Made by a program: the position numbers and the translations under genes. DNA of 63,355 nucleotides from Acidobacteriota bacterium (GTDB lineage Bacteria > Acidobacteriota > Terriglobia > Terriglobales > Acidobacteriaceae). Where the stretch lies: assembly GCA_021803035.1 (NCBI GenBank), contig JAJZME010000030.1, positions 1 to 63,355 of the forward strand, written 5' to 3'. The notes beneath the pieces were generated by a model, which saw only the letters and a program-made list of their open reading frames with translations, was not told the origin of the DNA and did no database searches. Position 1 is the first letter of the stretch. Each line of letters begins with the position of its first letter. Of the stretch, positions 35,591-42,119 are shown piece after piece.

Positions 35591-37579
35591 ATGAGCGAGA
35601 AAAACGAAAACGGGCTGCGGCGCCAGGACGAAGAGGCGCAACTGGAATGCGGCGAGCCGGGCCGCGACGAAGCGGCGCGCGTCGAGCGCGCGATGGAAGC
35701 GGCGCGGCGCCAGGAAGCCGCGGAGCACCAGCCGGAAGAAGAAAAGCTGCGCATCGGCGTCTATATCTGCCGCTGCGGAGGCAACATCTCCGATGTGGTG
35801 GACGTGGAGCGCGTGGCCGAGACGGTGCGCCTGATTCCGGGCGTGGCGACGGCCAAGGTGCACACCTTTGTCTGCTCCGACCCCGGCCAGCAGACCATCT
35901 CCAACGACATTCTCGAAGAGAATCTCGACCGCGTTGTTGTGGCCTCCTGCTCGCCGTTCCTGCACGAGCAGACCTTCCGCGGCGCCGTTGCGCGCGGCGG
36001 CATGAACCCTTACCTCTACGAGCATGTCAACATCCGCGAGCAGGCCTCGTGGGCGCACAAGCACGACCCGGCCGGCGCAACCGACAAGGCCATTCGCATG
36101 ATCGCCGCGGCGGTGGGCAAGCTGCATCACGCCGCGCCCCTGGAACAGATCAAACTGCCCAATCACCGGCGCGCGCTGGTCATTGGCGGCGGCATTGCCG
36201 GCATGAAGGCCGCCGCCGATCTGGCCGGGCGCGGCATCCGCGTGCTGCTGGTCGAAGTCTCCGAGCGGCTGGGCGGCCGGCTCAACGAAAGGGGAGCGGT
36301 TTATCCGAGCGAGCGCTCGGGCGACGAACTGGTTGCCGATCTGGAGCGCCGGGTGCGGCGCGATCCCAACATCGAGGTCCTCGTGTCCAGCCAAGTCACC
36401 GCGGTCAGCGGCTTTATCGGCAACTTCAAGGTCCAGGTGCAACCGGTGCGGCCGGACGCGAAGGCGCGCGTCATCGACACCACGGTGGGCGCCATCGTGA
36501 TGGCGACGGGCTTTCGCCCCTACGTGCCGCGGAATGGCGAGTTTCTCTACAAGAACGAGCCGTGCGTCGTGACCATGCCGGAGTTCATTCAGCTCATGCG
36601 GAGCGTGAAGCCGGATGCGCGCACACTCACCTTCGGCAAACGCGAGATTCGCAAGATCGCTTTCCTGCACTGCGTGGGCAGCCGCCAACTGGACGGCGTT
36701 CACGAGCCGCAGCCCGACGGCAAGCTCAATACCTATTGCTCGCGAACCTGCTGCACCACGATCCTGCAGCAGGCGCTGACGGTGCGCGAGCGCTTTCCGC
36801 AGATCGAGGTCTTCGATTTCTACCGCGACATTCGCACTTACGGACGCGGCGAAGAGGCCTACTACACCGAGGCAAGCAAGTCCGGCGTGGTCTTCTTCCG
36901 CTACAACGGCGAAGAGCCGCCGCGCGTGGAATCCGCTCCGGCGGGCCGTCGAGCCCGCGACGGCGCAGTCTCCATCACCGTGAAGGACACGCTTACCTGG
37001 GGCGAAGAGCTTACGCTCGGCGTGGACATGCTGGTGTTGGGCACGGGCATGACGCCCGGACCGATCGAGGATCTGATCGGGCAGATGAAGCTGCCAACCG
37101 GCGAGGACGGCTTCCTGCAGGAGGTGCATCCCAAGCTGCGGCCCGTGGAGCTCTCCGTGAACGGCGTGCTGCTGGCGGGTACGGCGCAGGGTCCGATGAA
37201 TATTCAGGAGACGCTGGCCGCGGCCGGCGCAGCCGCCGTAAAGGCCGCAGCCATGTTCGCCAAGGACAACGTGGAGCTGAATCCGTATGTGGCCGCCGTC
37301 GATCTGGACCTGTGCCGCGGCGAAGCGCAATGCGTGACGCAGTGCGATTACGACGGCGCGCTGACCATGGTGCCGATGGAAGTGGGCGGCGAGATGGTGG
37401 AGCGCGCCCAGGTGAATGCCGGGCTCTGCGTCGGCTGCGGCGCATGCGTGGCCGTGTGTCCGCACCGGGCTATCGACCTGAACGGCTGGCGGCTTGACCA
37501 GTATGAGGCAATGGTTGACGGCATCGCCGCCGACATTCCGGGCCATGAATGCGCGGCCGATCTGGTGAGCATTCACTAG
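35591..37579 (+). CDS. full-length HdrA-type flavoprotein, QmoB-like without MvhD domain
   Basis: The 662-residue protein carries a charged N-terminal extension (1-52), then the HdrA opening IGVYICRCGGNI (Cys60, Cys62) and further cysteines 95 and 120. The FAD fold ALVIGGGIAGMKAAADLAG starts at about 195. CVGSR with YCSRTCCTTI (361-391) follows. A C-terminal ferredoxin region has one regular [4Fe-4S] motif CVGCGACVAVCP (613-624); the preceding motif is irregular (Cys575, Cys581, Cys585 in CRGEAQCVTQC) and may bind an incomplete or different cluster. QmoB normally ends in an MvhD domain, which is missing here and supplied by the separate upstream gene. It starts 34 bases after the first HdrA gene. 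Confidence 0.9.
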   Translation: MSEKNENGLRRQDEEAQLECGEPGRDEAARVERAMEAARRQEAAEHQPEEEKLRIGVYICRCGGNISDVVDVERVAETVRLIPGVATAKVHTFVCSDPGQQTISNDILEENLDRVVVASCSPFLHEQTFRGAVARGGMNPYLYEHVNIREQASWAHKHDPAGATDKAIRMIAAAVGKLHHAAPLEQIKLPNHRRALVIGGGIAGMKAAADLAGRGIRVLLVEVSERLGGRLNERGAVYPSERSGDELVADLERRVRRDPNIEVLVSSQVTAVSGFIGNFKVQVQPVRPDAKARVIDTTVGAIVMATGFRPYVPRNGEFLYKNEPCVVTMPEFIQLMRSVKPDARTLTFGKREIRKIAFLHCVGSRQLDGVHEPQPDGKLNTYCSRTCCTTILQQALTVRERFPQIEVFDFYRDIRTYGRGEEAYYTEASKSGVVFFRYNGEEPPRVESAPAGRRARDGAVSITVKDTLTWGEELTLGVDMLVLGTGMTPGPIEDLIGQMKLPTGEDGFLQEVHPKLRPVELSVNGVLLAGTAQGPMNIQETLAAAGAAAVKAAAMFAKDNVELNPYVAAVDLDLCRGEAQCVTQCDYDGALTMVPMEVGGEMVERAQVNAGLCVGCGACVAVCPHRAIDLNGWRLDQYEAMVDGIAADIPGHECAADLVSIH

Positions 37580-37599
37580 CGGCAAAGAGGAGACAACCC

Positions 37600-37917
37600 A
37601 TGGCGATGAAAACACTGACAGCGGAGCAAAAGAAGGCGTTGGCCACGCTTCGCGAGCGCCTCGGCGGCATCAGCGAGGAGAAGCGCCAGGCGCAGCGGCA
37701 CCTGGTTGCCGCGCGCAAATCCATCCAGAAGTTTCTCCAGGCGCAGCAGGCCACCGTTCCGCAGCTTGCCCAGGCGCTGGGGATGCCGGCCGATGAGGCG
37801 CTGTGGCACGTGACCGGGATGCGCAAGTACGGCAAGGTCACCGAGGTCGGCGAAGAAGACGACTATCCGCTCTATGCCCTGGTTGAGATCGATGACAAGC
37901 CGGCGGCCGGCCACTAG
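37600..37917 (+). CDS. 105-residue winged-helix-like protein of the Hdr/Qmo cluster
   Basis: The small protein has an N-terminal charged helical stretch rich in Lys, Arg, Glu and Gln (residues 8-42, likely coiled coil). A second half looks like a winged helix: ATVPQLAQALGMPADEALWHVTGM and the strand-rich KYGKVTEVGEEDDYPLYALVEI. There are no cysteines, so it binds no iron-sulfur cluster. It is embedded between the HdrA and QmoC-like genes, 20 bases after one and 13 bases before the other, so it is certainly co-transcribed. It could be a regulator or an assembly or scaffold factor of the complex, comparable in genomic position (not sequence, as far as I can tell) to QmoD of sulfate reducers. 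The function is unknown. Confidence 0.8.
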   Translation: MAMKTLTAEQKKALATLRERLGGISEEKRQAQRHLVAARKSIQKFLQAQQATVPQLAQALGMPADEALWHVTGMRKYGKVTEVGEEDDYPLYALVEIDDKPAAGH

Positions 37918-37930
37918 GAGAGGTTTCGAT

Positions 37931-39103
37931 ATGGCGCGCGTTGTAAATACATCGCTTCTAAGCAACATCAAACGGCATGGGAAAGGCAGCGCTCTGGATG
38001 TCAGCGCGTGCTTCAACTGCGGCAACTGCACGGCCGTGTGTCCCCTGGCCGAGGAAACCGCCGGCTTTCCCCGGCGCGTGATCCGCATGGCCCAGGTGGG
38101 CATGGAGCCCGAGCTGCTGGCCAGTGAAGAGCTGTGGCGCTGCTACGCCTGCGGCGAGTGCACGCGCACCTGCCCGCGTCAGGCCGACCCGGCCGAGTTC
38201 ATGGCCGCGGCGCGCAGCTACGCCATCTCGCGCTACGACTTTACCGGCCTTGCCGGGCTGGTCAACCGCTCCATCTTCGGCAACCTGCTCGTCTTTGCCG
38301 TCTTTTCGCTGGTCTTTGAACTTCTGCTTTCGGCCAAAATGAATCCCGCCGGCCCGCAGGCGCCGCTGTTCCGTTTTCTGCCCGGCTGGTGGATCCACGA
38401 CGTCGGTGTCGGGCTGTTTGCCGTGGTGGGTCTCAGCGCGGCCTTCGGCATGATCTCGATGTTTGCGCGCTTCCGCGCCGAGCGCGTCCATCACGGTTCC
38501 GCGCCACCCTTGGCGGCGCTGCCCGGCGCCGTCGTTTCCGGCGTGCTCGACGCCCTTCTGCACACCCGCTTCCGCCAGTGCGATGCGGCGGAACAGGCCG
38601 CTGCGCCACCAACGGAGCCGCTCGTGTTGCGCCCCTGGTTTGTGCACGTCTCCGTGATGGGCGGCTTTCTGGCCATGCTGCTGGCCACCACGCTCGATTA
38701 TCTGCTCAAGCCCATCGGCTCGCCTGCGCCGCCGTGGTATCCCATGCGTCTGCTGGGCGCGGCGGGCGGCCTCGTGTGTCTTTATGGCCTCACCGTGATG
38801 CTGCTGCGCCGCATCCGCGCCAAAGAAGTGCCCTGGCGCAAGAGCGCATTCGCCGATTGGTTCTTTCCATCGCTGCTGGCCGCCACCGTGCTCACCGGGC
38901 TGGCGACGGAGACGGCGGTCTACCTGCCCCTGGGCCGGATTGGCCACACCATCTTCTTTGTCCACGTGGTGCTGGCCATGGACCTCATCGCCATGCTGCC
39001 GCTGACCAAATTTGCCCACGTGCTCTACCGCACGCTGGCGCTGGTTCTCTACTCCTGGCGCCGCGCGCCGGTTGCGGTCACAGCCGCCGATGCCGAGGCA
39101 TAG
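37931..39103 (+). CDS. QmoC-like HdrC/membrane-subunit fusion
   Basis: This is the predicted membrane anchor and quinone-reactive subunit. The 390-residue chain starts with an HdrC-type domain holding two [4Fe-4S] motifs, CFNCGNCTAVCP (Cys27, 30, 33, 37) and CYACGECTRTCP (Cys71, 74, 77, 81). A NarI/HdrE-like membrane domain follows with about six hydrophobic segments (from residue 115) and several His within or next to them (for example WFVHVSVMGG and IFFVHVVLAMDLIAML), suitable for b-type heme. This order is exactly that of QmoC. The ATG follows aggagag. With the HdrA proteins it would pass electrons to or from menaquinone. Confidence 0.9.
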   Translation: MARVVNTSLLSNIKRHGKGSALDVSACFNCGNCTAVCPLAEETAGFPRRVIRMAQVGMEPELLASEELWRCYACGECTRTCPRQADPAEFMAAARSYAISRYDFTGLAGLVNRSIFGNLLVFAVFSLVFELLLSAKMNPAGPQAPLFRFLPGWWIHDVGVGLFAVVGLSAAFGMISMFARFRAERVHHGSAPPLAALPGAVVSGVLDALLHTRFRQCDAAEQAAAPPTEPLVLRPWFVHVSVMGGFLAMLLATTLDYLLKPIGSPAPPWYPMRLLGAAGGLVCLYGLTVMLLRRIRAKEVPWRKSAFADWFFPSLLAATVLTGLATETAVYLPLGRIGHTIFFVHVVLAMDLIAMLPLTKFAHVLYRTLALVLYSWRRAPVAVTAADAEA

Positions 39104-39136
39104 GTTTTGCACGACGTTGTTGAAAGGAACGTAAGC

Positions 39137-39697
39137 ATGAGCAACACAGCAACCGCAACCGATCTGCAGCAGGCTATCGAACAGTTGACCGCGCGCGTCG
39201 ACGCGCTGGAGCAGTCCGCCGGCAACGGGCGGCTCGCGATCGGCGTGATGAGCGGCAACCTCGACACCACCATCGCCGCCTTCATCATTGCCCTGGGCGC
39301 CGTGGCCTATGACATGGAGGTGGACATGTTCTTCACCTTCTGGGCCACGGCGGCGCTTCGCGACCCCAGAAAGTCGGCGCGCAAGGGCTTTCTTGACAAG
39401 ATGTTCGGCTGCATGCTGCCGCGCTGCTCCCACGCGCTGCCGCTGTCCAAGATGCAGATGGCCGGCATCGGGCCCAAGATGATCCGCTCGGTGATGAAGT
39501 CGCGCGGAGTCAAATCCCTGGAACAGTTGATGAGGGAAGCCGCCGAGTTCGGCGTGCGCATTCACGTCTGCGAGATGTCGATGGGCGTGATGGGACTGAA
39601 GGAAGAAGAGATGATCGACTATCCCGGCATCGATTATGTCGGCGTCGGCTCCTTCATCCAGATGATCAGCGAATCCAAGCAGGTGCTCTTCCTCTAA
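39137..39697 (+). CDS. DsrE2-type sulfurtransferase
   Basis: DsrE2 proteins are sulfur-trafficking members of the DsrE/DsrF/DsrH family, usually found with TusA. The 186-residue protein has the family core FIIALGAVAYDMEVDMFFTF, the motif FLDKMFGCMLPRC (Cys92, Cys97), LPLSKMQMAGIGPKMI, and the late block HVCEMSMGVMGLKEEE with Cys145. A short helical extension precedes it. The segment 45-70 is hydrophobic and may associate with the membrane. It is the last gene of the cluster, 33 bases after the QmoC-like gene. Together with TusA at the other end it brackets the electron-transfer subunits. Confidence 0.9.
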   Translation: MSNTATATDLQQAIEQLTARVDALEQSAGNGRLAIGVMSGNLDTTIAAFIIALGAVAYDMEVDMFFTFWATAALRDPRKSARKGFLDKMFGCMLPRCSHALPLSKMQMAGIGPKMIRSVMKSRGVKSLEQLMREAAEFGVRIHVCEMSMGVMGLKEEEMIDYPGIDYVGVGSFIQMISESKQVLFL

Positions 39698-39891
39698 GGC
39701 CGGCCGCGGAACGCACGCATTCGGCCCCGGTTCGCTGCCCGCGGGCGGACAGCGGAAGGACGTCCCTGCTGTTCCCATTGCCTCCCGCCGCGTCGCCGGA
39801 TGCGGATCTGAGACCCTGCTCGTTTTCCCGGAAGCTTTTGCCGGGTTCAGCAACCACCCTGAGGAGTATTCTCAGTGGCCCCGGCCGGGCG

Positions 39892-39918
39892 CCCAGGTCT
39901 CGCTGTCTGAGACCTGGG
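39892..39918. terminator. hairpin between convergent genes after the sulfur cluster
   Basis: The arms cccaggtctc and gagacctggg (10 bp, perfect) flank a 7-base loop. It lies between the stops of the DsrE2 gene and the convergent oxidoreductase gene, so it could end both transcripts although T-runs are absent. It is closely related to the hairpin at 866-891, so it is also a dispersed repeat. Confidence 0.45.
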
Positions 39919-39932
39919 GCTGGCGTCATCCT

Positions 39933-40952
39933 CTACGCGTGAATCTCGCTGAGGCGCACCGGGCGACGCTCCTGGCTGGATTTTCCGGCGGCCAGCGCCA
40001 TCACCACTGGCAGGCGGCTTTCGGTCCCGGTCACCGCGACCGGCTTGTCTTCCAGTACCGACTCGGTGAAGGCCTGCACTTCGGCGGCAAAGCTGTCGGT
40101 ATAGCGCTGCATGAAGAAGTTGAACGGAAGGTCCGAGTAGACGCACTTCTCGCCGCTGACCACCACCTGATTGGGATAGCGGTTTTCCGTTGCAATCTTG
40201 CCCTTGCTGCCCAGAATCTCCACCCGCTGATCGTAACCAAAGGTGGATTTGCGGCTGTTGTCCACGGTGCCGATGGCGCCGGACTTGAAGCGGAGCATCA
40301 CCACGGCGGTATCGAAGTCTTCCTCGGCTGCAAAACCGGGATCGACCATCACCGCGCCCGCCGCGTACACCTCTTCCACTTCCTCGCCCATCAAAAAACA
40401 GGCCATGTCGAAGTCGTGCACCATCATGTCAAGAAAAATCCCGCCCGAAGGCCGCAGGTAGCTCAGCGGCGGGGGAAACGGATCGCGGCTCACGATGTGG
40501 AAGAGGTTCGGAGTGCCGATTTCCCCCGAGGCCACCGCCTGGCGAACACGCAGAAAGTTCGAATCGAAGCGGCGGTTAAAGCCCACCTGGAGCTTCACTC
40601 CCGCTGCCTCCACTGCCGCCAGCGCGCGGTCAATCTCCTTCAGGCTCAGCGAAATGGGCTTCTCACAAAAGATGTGCTTGCCAGCCTTCGCCGCCGCCAC
40701 AATGAGGTCGGCGTGCGTATCGGTCGGCGAGCAGAGCACAATTGCATCGATTCCGGGGTCGGCAAGAACTTCCTCGCCGGTGGAAACCATGCGCGGAATA
40801 TTGCAGCGTGCCGCAACGGCCTGTGCGGCTTCCGGTCGCAGGTCCGCTATCACGGCAAGCTCTGCCTGGGGCACACGGAAGGCAAGGTTCTCAGCATGAA
40901 CAGGGCCAATGCGCCCGGCTCCAATCACTCCAAAGCGAAGTCTGCCACTCAT
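39933..40952 (-). CDS. Gfo/Idh/MocA oxidoreductase, inositol 2-dehydrogenase-like
   Basis: This NAD(P)-dependent cytoplasmic oxidoreductase has 339 residues. The N-terminal Rossmann fold starts with RFGVIGAGRIGPVHAEN, followed by the EKPISLSLKEID motif with the catalytic Lys. The C-terminal domain has GGIFLDMMVHDFDMACFLMG, which closely matches myo-inositol 2-dehydrogenase (IolG). The other inositol genes are not nearby, so scyllo-inositol or another polyol is possible. ATG 40952 is used; an adjacent in-frame TTG (40955) is closer to the ggag ribosome binding site and may be the real start. Confidence 0.9.
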   Translation of the reverse strand: MSGRLRFGVIGAGRIGPVHAENLAFRVPQAELAVIADLRPEAAQAVAARCNIPRMVSTGEEVLADPGIDAIVLCSPTDTHADLIVAAAKAGKHIFCEKPISLSLKEIDRALAAVEAAGVKLQVGFNRRFDSNFLRVRQAVASGEIGTPNLFHIVSRDPFPPPLSYLRPSGGIFLDMMVHDFDMACFLMGEEVEEVYAAGAVMVDPGFAAEEDFDTAVVMLRFKSGAIGTVDNSRKSTFGYDQRVEILGSKGKIATENRYPNQVVVSGEKCVYSDLPFNFFMQRYTDSFAAEVQAFTESVLEDKPVAVTGTESRLPVVMALAAGKSSQERRPVRLSEIHA

Positions 40953-40987
40953 CAAACGCTCACAATCTCCATTCGAGGTCTACCCAG

Positions 40988-41557
40988 TCAGTCTAGCCGA
41001 TCGGGCCAAAGTGAGTGGTTCATACTCCGCATTGCTCCGGGTGTTTCCGCCAGGTGTGATCGCCAATGCGGGTCTGCGATTTGGTGAATAGAAGCCCCGC
41101 CTTGGGGCAGAGTGATATCAAATCGCCACCCGCCCGCCTGCGAATTCTGTTCTATCCCGCAAGGGGCTTGCTTGAGACGGCGAACACCCAGTACGCGACC
41201 AGGAGCTTTGTCGAAAGTAATGACCCCTTGAGCGCCGGACGCGAAGGGAATCTCCGCAATTAAATGCTCGGCGAAGCCAGCCGCGCCTTTGCGGGAGACC
41301 TCCAAAGCTTTCCAGGCAACGGCCGCCCACTCGACGGTCACGCCTCTCGTCTGGAGGAGGCCCGCGATTGTGTCCAGGACCCGTCCCCGGTCCCATCTGC
41401 CACGAAGGACCCGCGACAGCTCAGCCAGCACCAGGAGTGGAACGAACACTTCGCCTGCGGAACGCGCCTCCGCAAGAGCGGAACACGCTTTGCAGGCTTG
41501 CGCGGGCTCATCGTTGAGGTAGGCGCGGGCCCGCACGTTGGTGTCGGCTGCAAGCAC
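40988..41557 (-). CDS. PIN-domain protein, probable VapC-type toxin
   Basis: PIN-domain ribonucleases act as VapC toxins. The first 130 residues show ADTNVRARAYLNDEPAQ with the first acidic residue, PLLVLAELSRVL with a conserved Glu, and the end GVITFDKAPGRVLGV typical of VapC. A 60-residue tail beyond it has no family match. The Asp expected in the FADxLIA motif is Glu here (FAEHLIAEI), so activity is uncertain. GTG 41557 is preferred because gggag lies about 9 bases upstream; GTG 41563 is also possible. No intact antitoxin gene is found upstream; only a short frame with a stop overlapping the toxin start remains. Confidence 0.65.
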   Translation of the reverse strand: MLAADTNVRARAYLNDEPAQACKACSALAEARSAGEVFVPLLVLAELSRVLRGRWDRGRVLDTIAGLLQTRGVTVEWAAVAWKALEVSRKGAAGFAEHLIAEIPFASGAQGVITFDKAPGRVLGVRRLKQAPCGIEQNSQAGGWRFDITLPQGGASIHQIADPHWRSHLAETPGAMRSMNHSLWPDRLD

Positions 41558-42119
41558 TACCACCGTCTCCCGGTCTTGGCGGAATTCTCGTCATGGGCGC
41601 CGGGGTTCGCTCCGCGCAGCTGCAGTTTGTCGCTATACTATTTGCATAATCACACGCAACAAGGGACGCTAAACGACCACACTGATCTCCGCCAGCTCAA
41701 CGTGTGCCTTGCCGGCAGGGCGCATGACCGTGGCCGGAGACCGGCCTTATATGGCAATGGGTGATCTAGATCACAGCACAGGAACGCTGCGTGGCTTCAA
41801 CTTGGAATTGAGGCTTTCGCGCAGATCGCTATGTTGTTGTCGTGGAATCGAGGCTCAGGCTTTTTCCGCTCAGGATTCTTGCGGGACCAGAAGCACGCAT
41901 ACTCTGGAAATAGAGAATCAACAAAAATGTTCGGGGCGCCGTCTTCCATACTGCCTGACTTGGTCAGAGCGCCTGAATTCACGCCTTATGATGGCGGCCG
42001 AGAAAGTGCAAGACTAAACGCCGGCATGCGAGAGCGAAGTCATTCACCTAAAGCTAAAGAGGTCATAGCTTACATCCGCACCTTGCGACGGAAGCAGTAT
42101 TCAACGGGAGGGTAACATT
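41558..42119. other. gap between the PIN gene and the NapC-type cytochrome gene
   Basis: I see no intact gene. A plus-strand frame at 41831-42115 ends in a sequence resembling the last helix of class I cytochromes c (AKEVIAYIRTLRR) but has no CxxCH, and could be a relic. The rest should contain promoters for the divergent PIN and cytochrome genes. The ribosome binding site of the cytochrome gene (gggaggg, 42106-42112) lies at the end of this gap. Confidence 0.45.

Noticed and set aside
33976..37615. Two long minus-strand frames (528 and 738 codons) opposite the HdrA genes
   Set aside because: They lie fully opposite cysteine-rich flavoproteins with intact motifs. Composition is shadow-like.
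33746..39697. Standard sulfate-reduction qmoABC locus, or methanogen-type HdrABC-Mvh
   Set aside because: No APS reductase, Sat or Dsr gene is adjacent, no HdrB (CCG domain) is present, and no hydrogenase subunits occur. The names QmoA-, QmoB- and QmoC-like are used for resemblance only.
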